From Geosiphon pyriformis (lineage: Eukaryota > Glomeromycota > Glomeromycetes > Archaeosporales > Geosiphonaceae), in contig JAAOMT010000690.1 of the NCBI GenBank assembly GCA_016748015.1, forward strand, positions 365,790 through 429,789: 64,000 nt of DNA. Direction: 5' to 3'. Positions 1 through 12,806 of this stretch are shown piece after piece. Numbering within the stretch: the first letter of the stretch is position 1; each line of letters opens with the position of its first letter. Position numbers and translations under genes: made by a program. The notes below the pieces were generated by a model. That model was not told where the DNA came from. It saw only the letters and a program-made list of their open reading frames with translations, and did not search any database.

Positions 1-1444
1 TGAAGCTGGTAGAGAAGAAAGGAGGGCTTACTAATAAACGTAATAGAAATACGATTTGTGAAGTTTTAAGATATTTTATTGATGAAAATTCTATATTGAT
101 TCAATAGTCGTCATTTGTGAAAACATTCAAAAAAAGTCAAAAATCTTGGTGCGTGTTTTTGGTAAAAATTCCGAGTTACTAATTGATCGTGAACAAGAAC
201 TAAGGGTAAGCTTTCTACCTGGAAAGCACGGTTTTTTCTTTGATCATATCTCACCTTACTTGACCATAATAGACATTATTGAGCCTCTCGAAATTAGGAT
301 TATCACCACCCGTGTATGGAAGATTTCAAAACGGAATAGTCTATGGATATATTCCAGGGGAACATCTTTTATCGAGTGATTTTAGTGATTTTAAGAAATC
401 AGCGTTGGTGGCCAGACAGTTGGCTTTACTACATTCTACAGAAGTAGCAGGCCCAAAGAATGTTATTATATGGGGAATTATAAAAAAATGGCTTAATCAC
501 GGTTTGTACGATTAAGAGTATAGCTGTATTGGTTGGATAGTAGGTGTGGCTTAAAAAAAGTTTAGTTTCGAAAGAATTCAGTGATCCCAAAGACACGGAA
601 AGATTTGCAAAGCATTATAAACTCAGCGATTTGAAGCAAGAGGTATTATATTCTTATAAAATGAAAGTCAATTTTTTTCACACCTACACCTACATTTACT
701 ATTATAATTATAACTTGATAGGCGATGAACCTTCAAACAGCCCTCGAAAAAGTTCGCTCTCCAATTGTGTTCTGTCACAATGATTTATTACATTTAAATA
801 TAATTTTCAATAAATCCGATGAAAAAATTTCTTTCATCGATTACGAATACGGATATTATAATTACAGAGGGTATGATATTGCGACCTTTTTCAATGAATT
901 TACTGGTGAGTTTCAGGTTTTAATTTTTATAAAAAACTTTGAATTGCTAAAAATGTTTTCTTCGTTAACAATAAAGGGCCTATGTATGATTTTACCCTTT
1001 TTCCAAAAAAGGACTTTCAAATTCGTTGGTTGCGTGAATACCTAGATCAAAGTGAACCTGGTAATAAAAATTTGGATATCACCACTTGCCCCGATAGATT
1101 CTTAAGTAAATGTAAACACATCTTTTTTTTATCCCTTTAAGGACGACAAATAACACCAAATGAACTCGAGCAAATGTATGCTGAAGTTAACAAGTTTGCC
1201 CTGCTATCACTTTTCCACCGTGGTCTATGGTGTTTAGTATTTGTCACCTTATTTATTGAGTATTGGTTTTATTAATCAGTATTTTTTAGAATGCAATTTT
1301 ATCTTAACTCCATCCTTTCTTATTTTATATAACTGGCAGATGCAAGTCCATTTTGCAGCCGACTTGAACTATGATTTTTTAAAAATTTCGATTGCACATT
1401 TAGATCGATATTTCCTGATTCGTGACGAAGTTCTCATGCTTTGA
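1..1444 (+). CDS. EKI1: Ethanolamine kinase (5' end outside window)
   Basis: Cytosolic kinase of the CDP-ethanolamine (Kennedy) pathway that phosphorylates ethanolamine, possibly also choline. Eight exons fit: <1-39, 108-205, 273-501, 566-642, 722-905, 977-1060, 1142-1236, 1340-1444. All introns are GT-AG, 64-103 nt, and phases agree throughout, giving at least 302 residues. Read in order, the exons give a GGLTNKL nucleotide-loop motif, LVRVFGKNSELLIDREQE, SPPVYGRFQNGIVYGYIPG, the Brenner motif HNDLLHLNI (catalytic Asp) and the choline/ethanolamine kinase motif IDYEYGYYNYRGYDIA, then a normal C-terminus. Single reading frames look broken, but splicing restores one open frame, so I call it intact rather than a pseudogene. 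The start codon and N-terminus lie upstream of position 1. Ethanolamine rather than choline preference is inferred from overall resemblance. Confidence 0.85.
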
Positions 1445-3034
1445 TGAATAATGAATTTGAACAATTTGGGGCGAAGAGATTACAGGGGTTACTGATTCAC
1501 GGTCTTTTTTAATGGTCCTATCGAGGAAAATGAAATTCAAATTTTATTTTTACACTGTTAATTTTTCTAAGGCTTTGAAAGTTTTTGTGATTACCTCGAA
1601 CATTTCTGTACTGCTTACCGCTGACATTTCTTTTTAATGAAATCTCGGTCTTTTTTGCCAATGAATTTTTATTATGTTTTCAATATGAAGCTTATCTTTG
1701 CAATGTCCAGCAAAGAAATTTTTTGATGATACTATAACAGAATAAAATTTGTCACAGAAACTCCAAATTGTTAATCAGTTTTAACCACATTCATATTTTC
1801 TAATCTTTTAAGTTTTTTTCATATTGCTGAATGAAATAAAGTGAACTTTTCTGCAAGTCTTATATATTTCGTTTCTTTTTCAGCAAAATATTAATACAAA
1901 CCTTAATTTTATTCAACCTGAAAATTTTGGAAATAATAAAAGACTAGCGTGGCTACACGTTTAATATGAAACATTATTTGATGTCAAAATTTGCTTTATA
2001 AGCGTCTTTCCTTAAAAAATATGATTTATTGTAAAATAATAATATACTAATAAAAAAGACAACGTTTAATAAAAACCTTTAATTCAGTATACACGAACCA
2101 AGCTTCATTTGAAAGTGTTCAGAGTTCCCAAGTTTTTCGAGAAAAATTTATTATTTCAGCAAGTTTTTAAAAAGAGTTTGAAGCTAAAATTATGGATGTC
2201 ATCTTTTTACCTATTCAAATCTTTTTTTCTCCAAACATAAATATTTGGTTAGCTGAAAACGTCTCACCTATTAGCTTTTATTATCATTCGAGTACACGAC
2301 ATATTTCATAGAATATTATAATTTTCTTTAATTAAACTTAATAATTTAAAAGTTATCAATCGGATGTGGCGGGTTATTAGCTTACTTTTTCTAATGTAAA
2401 AGTAGGAGCCTCAATTAGAGATGTGAAAAATCTAAAAGATACTTTTTATTAAGCCTCAACCAAAACTGTATCTAGATTCTGAATAATAATTTACTCTTTT
2501 ATTTTGAAGCTTTCTAGAACATAAAGTGCAAATCACCAAATACTTGCGTATTTTATCAGAAATTCGATTTGAAAATTTTAATTATGGGTATGTTAAGCTT
2601 TGGGCAAAACATTTGGTTTTTTACATAAAATTTAGAAAGAAAAGCATAATATTAGTCTAATAAACTTTTAAGGATGCGAGATAAAAATACAAATGATAAA
2701 GGCTATAATCATAAGTTGTTTATTTTACAAAAATAGAGTTTTCCAAGTCTATTTCAAATTCATAAAAAAATATTAACTTGAAAATCTAAGGATATTAGAA
2801 TTTTGGCACATAATATAATTTACATTACATTGTTATATTTTGTAATTTAAAGCATTAAAAGAATAGAATGAATTTAAAATAAAATTATGCTAATATCAAT
2901 TTAACGATTAAAAAATTTGCATGGTTTAATTTTTTATAATCTTCATATTATAGCATTAAAGCATTAAAGAATCAAAGTATTTTAAGAGACAAAAACAATG
3001 TTCAATTTAAATTAACTTTTTTTGTTTATTAGAA

Positions 3035-3067
<33 letters not shown>

Positions 3068-3590
3068 AAAACAATATATTTATTATAAATTGAATACAAA
3101 ATTTTATGATATCATATAAATAATAAAAAACTTTGAAATAAAAAATATTGCTTATTCAATTAAGTTTTTTTATTTAAAATCTAATTTTATTTATTGATTT
3201 AATTTAATTTTTTGTTATAGTTGATATCATATGAAATCAATTAATTATCTTTTTGATTGTTTAATTTTTAATTTTCAAAAAATAAAAATTATTAGATTTT
3301 TTTTTAGCTAAAAATAATACAAAATAAACACAAGATTATTGGTTTTTAAAACAATTGGTTAAATTTAAAGTTTGAACCAAACCATAATAGAAAAAACTCG
3401 GCTTGAGCAAAGCCATTCAATACGGGTTGATGGCTTAAAAAAATTTAATTTGAGAAATTATGAATCGTGCACATGAACGACACATGAAAAAGAAATGATT
3501 TTCCCTCTCCACAAATGATATTTTAAACACAGGGCTGAAAAGTCTCGCTCCTAATAAGCCCATAAATAATGAGGGCTTTTAGGCTTAGCC
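1445..3590. other. Intergenic, AT-rich
   Basis: No open frame with recognisable motifs on either strand. It holds the downstream region of the kinase gene, scattered short frames full of stops, and an (ATT)n run near 3036-3066. Confidence 0.6.
3036..3066. repeat. (ATT)n microsatellite
   Basis: About ten uninterrupted ATT units in AT-rich intergenic DNA. Confidence 0.95.
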
Positions 3591-3600
3591 TATTTTACCT

Positions 3601-3608
3601 TATATAAA
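3601..3608 (+). promoter_or_regulatory. TATA box of the GDSL esterase gene
   Basis: TATATAAA lies 50 bp upstream of the ATG at 3658, a spacing that fits a short 5' UTR. The decayed paralogue at 8.5 kb lacks this match. Confidence 0.5.
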
Positions 3609-3657
3609 CGAACCAGAGGGAAAATTTTCTTGCATCAATTGAAAATTTTGAAAAATA

Positions 3658-4892
3658 ATGGCCACAAAAGCTTTCTTTTTGATATTCATTACCTCTTGTT
3701 TATATTGGGTATCATTAACCCATGCTGTTCCTACTAAAAAAAACAAATTCGATACCTTAGTGGTTTTTGGCGACTCTGCAACAGGTAATTTGACCATTTT
3801 CTTTCAAGACAATTTACCTTTAATTCTCTATAATTTTTGATAATTTTTACGAATTAATCCACACCATTTCTTTATTATAGATAATGGAAATACATATAAA
3901 TTGACAAATGGTACATGGCCAGTATCCGTTTACTACAATGGCAGATTCACGAACGGTAAAGTTTGGCCAGAATATATGGCCGAAGAGCTTAACTTGGAAT
4001 TATTGGATTTTGCATATGGTGGAGCGACAACAGAGTATGTTAACTCTTAAATTAAATGGAGAGTTCCTATTTTAAGAATAGGATTCTAAATACCTGTTCT
4101 GTCTCAATTTCGAATATTAATATAGCAATAATTTGGTTCAAGGTAAAGCAAATAAGTTCTTTCAAGAATTATTATGATTAAAGATTTATGGAATTTTTTG
4201 ATACAGGTGTGTCTGGTAGATCAGGTACAGTTAAAGTCCCCTCAATATTGGAACAAGTTGACTTATATTTAGCCACAAATCCCACAAAGGAAAAGTTAAA
4301 GACAACCATTGCAGTGGTAAGCTCGTTAATTGATAATTCTAATTAAATCTATTATTTGATTCTATTATTGAGAGAGGCTGAACTCCTATTTTTATTTTAG
4401 ACCTGGGCTGCTGGTAATGACTATGTATATAGCAACTTCACCGCAGATCCAAAACAAGTTGTGGAACACTTATCGAAATCTTGGGTAAAACTTTACAACA
4501 ATGGAATCCGGAACTTACTTTCCCCAGGTCTACCTGATATTTCAGTTGTGCCCTACTTGAAAAACTCTACAACCGAAGTACATGCTAAGTTGGAAAAACT
4601 CCACGTCGTGCACAATCAGATTTTGAATGCAGCTTTGCAAAAATTTAAGAAAGAGCACCAAGATATGAGAATATACACATTCAACCCTGCCGGATACCTG
4701 GAGGCTCTTGAAAAGAACTATTTAAAGATTATGGGCATAACTGACTATGTAGATGCTTGTTTTAATACTTTAGTTGACCCGCCAACTCTTTGTGAAACCC
4801 CTCAAAGTTATTTGTTTTGGGATCCTCTACATCAAACTACCTACTTTCATAAACTTATAGCTGAGGGATTTATAATTAAATTAAAGCTTTAA
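3658..4892 (+). CDS. Secreted GDSL esterase/lipase (SGNH hydrolase)
   Basis: Predicted secreted serine esterase acting on lipid or acyl esters. Five exons: 3658-3784, 3881-4034, 4126-4142 (a 17-nt microexon), 4207-4316, 4401-4892; introns are GT-AG and total coding length is 900 nt (299 aa). Residues 1-23 look like a signal peptide ending THA. Block I is VVFGDSATDNGN with the nucleophile Ser at about residue 40; NGRFTNGKVWPEYMA is the usual fungal/plant GDSL signature; GATTDNNLVQG spans the microexon; WAAGND (about 138-143) is the oxyanion block; WDPLHQTT supplies the Asp277-x-x-His280 pair. All catalytic blocks are present, so it is probably active. A TATA box lies 50 bp upstream. The substrate cannot be told from sequence. 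A decayed duplicate sits at 8499-9749. Confidence 0.88.
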
Positions 4893-6940
4893 TTTTTAGT
4901 CATACATGTTTTGAAAAGAAGCTAATTCTTTAATGGAATTTTTCCTATAATAATTCTCTTACCATGTAAATTATTCTCGTTAAAAACCAATTAAAAAAGT
5001 CCGAATTAAAAGCTGTGAAAAATTATAAAAATTTAGTTATTTGTGAATGACCATTAATCAGTTTGGAATGCCTACTTTTTAATTAAAGATTTAATATGAA
5101 AAGAATGCAAATAGAATTTAGACAGCTCGAATATTCGTTAACCACAAAAAAGTTCTTAACTTTTTTGATTAGCGGCATTATACCTTGATTATTCGTTTTC
5201 AGGTTCATAACCCAAAATATACATAAAGGAATGTTTATCAATCAAACTTCATGTATTTAATGATACTCTTATCTATTTCCTTTTTATCAAACTAATTTTA
5301 ATAACGAAGCCATCATCCCTATTACTAAAAAAAAAAGTTTACTTTTACCTGCGGTCTTAGCACCAAGCAAAAAGTTACTAAATCATTTTAAATGCTAAAA
5401 TAATTGTTATTAAAATTAAGAAGTTACATCTGTGACAATTTATTTCAAATAAAAAAAATCTTAAATAACAATAGCAATTTCTTTTTACTTTTTTTTTTAT
5501 TATAAAATGGCTTTTTGAATAATAACAAAATTAAATTTAATTAAAATATTTTCATTGTCAAAACTATTTGTATCTATTTAATATAAAAAATAACCAATAA
5601 AGTAATAATAATAATAGCAGCAACATATGCCAAAAACCATTAAAAAACAATTTCTCACTTAATATTTTAGAAAAACGTTTCTATAATAATAAATGAGTTC
5701 TGTTAAATTTGTTATGATATAATTATTATTATTTATTAATACATTAATTTTGACTAAATAAATTTTGAACTTAAAGTATATTAATAAAAATCAATTTTAA
5801 AAAAATATATATTTGATTAAATACATTATTTATAGTACCTATTATATTATATTATAATAGATTGAAACTAAATTTAAAAATAAATTTAATAAAGTAATTT
5901 ATTAATTTGTATAATTTTTTTATGAATTTGATATATCATTATTATTTAAATATATGTTATATATTTTATTTATCTAAACTAAAAATCAATTAAAAAATTA
6001 GGTTAAAAAAAAAAATAATGATTATTCAAAATATTTATTTTTTTAATATATTTTGTTTTTTTTTTAATATAGTTTTTATAAAATTATTAAACACAATTTT
6101 AAATAAAATCAAAATATTTAAATGTAAAAAACAGTAATAATGTTAACAAAATATTTCAAAAAATTTTGTGTTTATATACACAAATACATTTATTTCATAC
6201 ATAGACTAATTAATTTTTTTTAATAAATTATAGTTAATTATTTTTTTATATTAATATTTAATGTAATATATTTTAATAAAATTAGTAATTAAGAATTAAA
6301 AATACAAAGTAACTTATTAAGATATACCAATACATTATTAAATTAAACTAATTATTTATTATTGTGTAATCATTTTTATGTTTTTTATTTTAACAAATTC
6401 AATTTTAAATTTTATAAATATGTATAAAAGCAAATTTATAAATTCCAAATGAATAGCATTATATATGCAGTCTTTATTGATTCTGGGCGTTTGTATACTC
6501 TTCATTTATTGTTTTTGTTAAAAAATTTATAAGTAAAATTAAAATATCCAAACAATGTTTTATCTTTTTTTAATTAATATTCTCAATTTTTTGCAATTTT
6601 AAAGATATTTTTATATAATTTTACTCAAGAGTGTTAAATGAAGAGTTTTTATAAAAATACTCTTTATTGATTGTCTCTTGATTTTTTACTTCAACATAAC
6701 CAGTTTTCAGAGTTAACGCTATGAAAAATACTTGGAAACTGTATGCTCTTTTTATAGCTTAAGCAAATTGATTCTGGACCTATTTCAAAAATCTCAGTTA
6801 TATATATACACTTTTCAAAAGATGCCTGGCAAGTTCTATAATTGTTGTTTAGCCATGGGTAATTTAAAAAAATCTGGCATTATAAACGCTCTGATTCTAT
6901 AAGCGTAAAACTTTGGCCAAATCATTATAATGAGAACAAT
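4893..6940. other. Intergenic, very AT-rich
   Basis: Long homopolymer and AT runs with stops in all frames. I see no gene, RNA gene or recognisable element. Confidence 0.6.
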
Positions 6941-6944
6941 AATT

Positions 6945-7860
6945 TGATCTGGCTTGCCTTTAAGATTAGTTTGCAAATAGTCGTTTCACCACCAAATGAG
7001 TCAAATGAAAAAGAAAAATTTGGGAAACTGAAAACCAATTTCAAAAACCAAAAATATTTTCAAAAGAAAATTACAATTTACCAAGACTATAGTCTTTCTG
7101 AAAGTTCTCTTATCTTTTTGGAATGATAACTTTATTCTTGGCAAATTTTCTTTGTGTCTAAAAACATAGCAAATTTTACAAATGGTTTAGTTCGAAAATA
7201 ATTAATTTTTACGTAAAAAAGTATCTTGAATTAGCATTCAATTAAATGATCAAATTCCTTTTGGCAGAAAATTTAGAATATAATTTTGACTGGCAAACTG
7301 AGCGCTACCAAAAGCTAAATTCATTAATTTCGATTCCTAATAATTGGCAAGGTATTCTGGCCATGGAAAGCCCAAATTTACTTCACATATTGTCTTTTGG
7401 AAAATGCAAATTCATTTTCCAAATTCAATTGCTAACCTTTTAAACTGATTTATTATCAGGATTTTTCCATGAAATTAAAAAGCTGAGCTAAAGAACTCGG
7501 AGGCTCGAGAAAAAAATTTCGATATGAAAGAAATATTTTTTTACTTAAATATAATTTTTATTAATGTTAAAATATTTCTTTCATATTAAAATTTCGGAGT
7601 TTTTTTTTCACCATTAACAATTGTAGAAGTCAATGAATACAATGAAACCAACCGGGGTGAAAATTAACCAAGATTACATACATGCACTGTATTTTTGTTT
7701 CAAATTTCCTATTCTATCTGACAGTTGAAGTTTGAAGTAAATCTCTCCCTTTTCCAGGTGACAAAGCGGATCCCCATAAAGCCATTTTCGAGCTATAAAA
7801 AGATAGAATACATTTTCTGAGCAAAAACCATCAATTTTTCAACCTATACATTTAGAGCTC
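6945..7860 (+). repeat. Dispersed repeat family 1, direct copy
   Basis: About 0.9 kb that recurs in reverse orientation at about 18795-19815. Matching blocks occur in the same order: SLQIVVSPPNESNEK reading frames near 6970-7010 and 19740-19800, a GACTGGCAAACTGAGCGCTA block near 7288, a block near 7690-7725, and GAAGTAAATC near 7733. Both copies keep traces of peptide similarity (for example WQTERYQK), so a protein-coding ancestor is possible, but no known domain is recognisable. Boundaries are approximate. Probably a transposon remnant. Confidence 0.7.
7508..7605. repeat. Imperfect inverted repeat (hairpin) inside repeat 1
   Basis: Arms containing ATATGAAAGAAATATTTT and its complement are separated by about 30 nt of AT-rich spacer and flanked by A-run/T-run pairs. 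The partner copy near 19070-19150 has a degraded version. Confidence 0.6.
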
Positions 7861-8498
7861 TTTCATGAAGAAAAAAGCTCCGAAAAAGATATACAAATTT
7901 CAAAAAATCCAAATGGTAAAAATTTCGACCCAGCCAGTGAACTTGAATGTTTTAAAAACCTAACATTAACTTTAGAATGTATTATTAAAAAAAATATAGA
8001 TTGAAAATATTTTTTCCAGAATAATTATTTAGTAATCAATACAGAAAAATTTTTTTTTTGTAGAAATAAAAGGTTTTAAACTTTCCTTCATTTTAAGATA
8101 ACAATCATGATGATACATTGCTAAATCACATGTTCAAACATTCCCTTTGATCATGTCTCATAACAATAAATGTTTTGAAAAATGGATTGGGCTTAATATT
8201 TCGAGGTACTAAGGCTATCAGTTTAATATAATCTAATCTATCACCTAGCAAGAAGACAGGGTTTGAAAAGATTCAAAACTTCCAGGTTGCTTATCTAAAT
8301 TCATTTATCTTTAAGAAAGCTACTGATCCACAGAGTTGATGGCGTCTTGATTAACTTACAATTTAACCTTGGCTCTTAATAGCCCCTAAAATATAAAAGT
8401 TTTTGCGCTCAGCCGAGTTTAAGTATCACTTTAAGAAACGGACTAGATGGTTAGAATAACTGATATTTTTCTTGGATTAATTGAAAATTTTGAAAATA

Positions 8499-9749
8499 AT
8501 GGCCACAAAGCTTTCTTTTTGATATTAATTACCTCTTGTTTATATTGGGCATCATTAATCGATGCCATTACTACTAAAAAGAAAAAAAAATTCGATAAAT
8601 TAGTGATTTTTAGCGACTCTGCAGCAGGTAATTTGACCATTTTCTTTCAAGCCAATTTATCTTTAATTCTCTATAATTTTTGATAATTTTTACGAATTAA
8701 TCCACACCATTTCGTTATTATAGATAATAGAAATGTATATAAATTGACAAATGATAAATTTCCAGTATTTCCATACTATAAAGACAGATTCACGAACGGT
8801 AAAGTTTGGCCAGAATATATGGCCAAAGAGCTTAACTTGAAATTATTGAATTTTGCATATGGTGGAGCGACAACAGAGTATGTTAACTCTTAAATTAAAT
8901 GGAGAGTTCCTATTTTAAGAATCGGATTCTAAATACCTCTTCTGTCTCAATTTCGAATATTAATATAGCAATAATTTTGTTCAAGGTAAAGCAAATAAGT
9001 TCTTTCAAGAATTATTATGATTAAAGATTTATGGAACTTTTTGATACAGGTGTGTCTGATAGTTCAGGTACAGTTAAAGTCCCCTCAATATTGGAACAAG
9101 TTGACTTATATTTAGCCACAAATCCCACAAAGGAAAAGTTAAAGACAACCATCGCAGTGGTAAGCTTGTTAATTAATAATTCTAATTAAATATATTATTT
9201 GATTCTATTATTGAGAGAGGCTGAACTCCTATTTTTATTTTAGACCTGGGCTGCTGGTAATGACTATCTATTTAGCAACTTTATCACAGATCCCAACACA
9301 AGTTGTGGAACACTTATCGAAATCTTGGGTAAAATTTTACCAAAAATAGAATCCGGACCTTACTTTCACTAGGTCTACCCGATGTTTCAATTAAATCCTA
9401 CGCGAGAAAATTTACAACCCAAATACGTTGTAATTTGAAGAAAATTCATATGGTGCACAATAAGATTTTGAATGCGGCTTTGGAAAATTTTTAAAAATGA
9501 GCACCAAGATATAAGATTACACACACATTTAAACCCTGTCGAAGATCTCAAAGTTCTTCAAAAGAATTATTTAAAGGCTGTCGATATATTAGGGTAACCA
9601 TGTAGACCCTTGTTTTAATACATCGTTTACGTCGCCAACTCTTTGTAAAAACCCTCGAAATTATTTATTTTGTGATAGTGTCCATATAACTACCTGCTTT
9701 TCATAAAATTATTGCAAAAAGATTAATAATAATAATATTGAAGCGTTAA
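8499..9749 (+). pseudogene. Decayed duplicate of the GDSL esterase gene
   Basis: Collinear with the intact gene at 3658-4892, including introns that are nearly identical in the first three exon-intron units, so this is a DNA-level duplication and not a retrocopy. Lesions: a 1-nt deletion just after the ancestral ATG (8499-8501) shifts the frame; block I FGDS has become FSDS; the last exon has an insertion near 9290, an in-frame stop soon after (about 9346) and further indels; the DPLH block is degraded. A longer frame from 8447 reads through the first exon without a proper start. No TATA box matches that of the parent. Non-functional as an esterase; the 5' half is far better preserved than the 3' half. 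Confidence 0.85.
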
Positions 9750-10124
9750 TTTTTATTCAAACTTGTTTTCGGTATTCTTTCTAAAATTATTAGATTCAAT
9801 TCTCGTTAAAAACTGACTAAAAAAGTCTTAATTAAGCTTAAAAATTTACTTTGCCACTATAAATTTTAGTCATTTATGACTAACCCCTTAATTAATTTGG
9901 AATGGTTATTATCGGGACATATGGAAATTTATTTTTAAAGAAATTATTTTTTAATTATTTTAGATTGCTTAAAATTTTTACTCCTTCATAGACTCTAGAT
10001 CCCGAAAGTTTTTAGGCATCTCATGAATCTTAATGATTTTTGCTTACAAGAGATAAAAATACTTATTTATCATGTGACAATAAATACCTCTTTTTTTTTT
10101 CTTACACTTAATTCTAAAAAGAAG

Positions 10125-10144
10125 TCATCATCATCATCATCATC
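10125..10144. repeat. (ATC)n microsatellite
   Basis: About seven ATC/CAT units. Confidence 0.85.
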
Positions 10145-10217
10145 TCTCCTTTTCCATTACTAAAAAAGGTAATTATCATATAAAATGAGGCATAAACATT
10201 CAAGAATTTTTTAGCTG

Positions 10218-10484
10218 ATGAAGATCCCAAAGTATATAATTACCAGAATTGCTGATACCTGTGATAAACAGATTCTCATGCAGGAAATAGCAGTTTATTT
10301 AACAATGCACATCAATAAAGGATATTATTTAGAAAAACTTTTTGAGTTACAAGAAAATCTTGGCGAAAAAAATCCTTTTAATAGTAACTTTATATATAGA
10401 AATTATATAGATATTATAGTATTACCAAGAATAGAAAATCATAAAAAAAAAAAAAACTATTTTCATCAAAAATTGATAAATTAA
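10218..10484 (+). CDS. Hypothetical small open reading frame, 88 aa
   Basis: An ATG-initiated frame of 88 codons beginning MKIPKYIITRIADTCDKQ and ending in a Lys/Asn-rich tail encoded by an A-run. The first 70 residues are less low-complexity than most frames in this AT-rich region. No domain, signal peptide or family is recognisable, and no neighbouring exon could be joined to it. It may be a chance frame. Confidence 0.2.
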   Translation: MKIPKYIITRIADTCDKQILMQEIAVYLTMHINKGYYLEKLFELQENLGEKNPFNSNFIYRNYIDIIVLPRIENHKKKKNYFHQKLIN

Positions 10485-10860
10485 AACTCATATGAAAATT
10501 TACTTTATTGAAATTTAAACTTAATATATTTATTAATAATAGCAACTGTTTTATAATGAAAGGAACCATATTTCAAGATAAATGATTGTAAACATTTAAT
10601 TTATTCATAATTATGCCAAAAAATTTTATAATTCTTTTTTGCACTTTATAATTTTTTTTTTGTTAAAAATATAATTCCATTTTTGACAAATATAGTCTTT
10701 CAAGAATTTCCATTCTTTCAATAACCAATTATGTTAATTTATGTATATATGTTCCTTTATTATCTGCATTTAGCGATAAAATATTTTCCAGCCTTATTAC
10801 CGGTTTTGGGATGATAATAGGGATTTTAATCTCATGATTTCTTGTTTTTTTTTTGGTTTT

Positions 10861-10896
10861 CAACAACAAACAACAACAACAACAACAAACAACAAA
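10861..10896. repeat. (CAA)n microsatellite
   Basis: Imperfect CAA/CAACAAA run. Confidence 0.85.
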
Positions 10897-11346
10897 TTTT
10901 TGTAGGATGTGGGTTTTTAATGAGAAAAAAAAACCATTATCAAATGTTAGAAACTGTGCTCAGCTTTTTCCTATAAAGTGAACTAACATTTGTTTTATTT
11001 TTATGAGCCGAATATAAATAATTGAAAAAAAATAATTATCTAATAGCAAATAACTATTATATTTTATATCTTTTTACATTTTATTTACCTTTTCTATTGA
11101 TATAAAAATGTTAAAAACGCAGTTTTTGTTCATTTCCTTTTAGAAATTTCTCTTTTCGAATTCTTTTATTTTTCCAAAGATAAAATAAGTATTAGTGGTA
11201 AAAAAAAATTTCTTTTTTTAATTGAAAGTTAAATAGAATGACAAATTCAAGCGTGTTTCTTCTAAATAAAAGATTTCAGTAATAATACTTTTTAAATATC
11301 TTTTATTTATTTTAAGAATAAAAAGTATATATAATTTAAGGCTCAT

Positions 11347-11382
<36 letters not shown>
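11347..11382. repeat. (AAT)n microsatellite
   Basis: About twelve AAT units. Confidence 0.95.
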
Positions 11383-11652
11383 TCTTAAAAAGTCAAAAAA
11401 AAAAAGAATAAATAATTTTTAAATCAATCTTGATTTCAAGCTCTAATTTTTTTTTATACTTTAAAATAAAATTTGCATATTTTTTATTATATTCTAATAC
11501 AATTATTTAACATTATGTTTTCTTTAAATGGTAATTTTCCGATTTTCTTTGTTTACTTTATATCGAAATCTTTTTTTATTATTCAGTTTTTCATACCGTT
11601 TTATATATTTTTATTCCAGGTTTTTTTTATAATCACATTTCTTATTTATTTT

Positions 11653-11692
11653 TTGCTTTGCTTGCTTGCTTTGCTTGCTTGCTTGTTTCTTT
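11653..11692. repeat. TTGC-rich short tandem repeat
   Basis: Alternating TTTGC and TTGC units, about eight in all. Confidence 0.8.
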
Positions 11693-12077
11693 ATCCTTTT
11701 TTAAAACAATGACCAGATTTATCTCTTTAAATCTTGATTAAAAAAATCAAATATTTATTCAGATTTTTAACATGGGAAAATAAATTAAAAACAACTCGAA
11801 AAGTAGAAAAGAAAATTCTATAATCTTTTGATTATGAGATTATTTATGGAAAAGATATATTTAGAAAGTTAGTATTTGGAATTAAGAGCAAAATTTTTTT
11901 TGTTTTTTTTTGTTTTTTTGAATAGATGTAGATCTTGGAATTTTCTCGAGAATTTTACAAAGTTTTAACGAAAAATAGTTAAAAATTAGTTAAAACTTGT
12001 TATTTACTCTGATTATATAAATATTTATTTATTTATAAATTTTAAGATTTAATATTCTTTTAAACTATTTAAAGTAA

Positions 12078-12078
<1 letters not shown>

Positions 12079-12122
<44 letters not shown>
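12079..12122. repeat. (AAT)n microsatellite
   Basis: About fourteen AAT units. Confidence 0.95.
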
Positions 12123-12455
12123 TTCGATTTTAACTTTAAATATAGATTAAAATATCAATTGAATGATATTCAAATAAAGTTAATGAATAATATTTTAAAA
12201 AAAAAAGTTCTTTTTAGGTTAAAATGCATACATTATAAAATTTTAAATGTATTTAGAATAAATGATCTTTTTCATTTTAGTTAATAATATCTCAAGATCT
12301 CAACATTTAAAAGATCATTTTTTTTAAAATTAGTTTTTCTATTTGAAGTTTTAAGAGGACTCACGCCACAAATGTGTTGTACCATGACGATATTTCATTT
12401 TGTTTAACACAATTTTTTTTTAGTGTTCAATATAATAAACTTTTTTATGATTAAA

Positions 12456-12517
12456 ATTTAAAGATAGATTAAATAATATATATATATATATATAATTTAT
12501 TTAATCTATCTTTAAAT
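12456..12517. repeat. Perfect 19-bp inverted repeat around an (AT)n loop
   Basis: The arm ATTTAAAGATAGATTAAAT at 12456-12474 is exactly complementary to 12499-12517. The 24-nt spacer is mostly alternating AT. It could form a cruciform or hairpin. Confidence 0.85.
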
Positions 12518-12582
12518 CTCTAAAATATTTTTAATTTTTATTGAATAATCATATTTATGTCCATTTTTAGTCATACAAAGAG

Positions 12583-12640
12583 ACGACGACAACGATGATG
12601 ATGATGATAATGATGATGATGATAATGATGATGATAAAGA
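12583..12640. repeat. Interrupted (GAY/ATG)n microsatellite
   Basis: GACGAC followed by imperfect GATGAT/GATAAT units. Confidence 0.8.
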
Positions 12641-12777
12641 TGACGAAAAGAAAATTCTATTATATTTTGGGGAACACAGATTTTGGAAAAAAAATACCAG
12701 ATGGAAATCTTGAAAGTTCTTTTTGGAAAAAAAAAAAAATTTTAAAATTAAAATTTTATTCTAAAAATATCAATTAT

Positions 12778-12806
12778 ATTATTATTATTATTATTATTAT
12801 TATTAT
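12778..12806. repeat. (ATT)n microsatellite
   Basis: About ten ATT units. Confidence 0.9.

Noticed and set aside
8447-8683. Short gene of 78 codons starting MVRITDIFLG
   Set aside because: It is the frameshifted first exon of the GDSL pseudogene running into its former intron.
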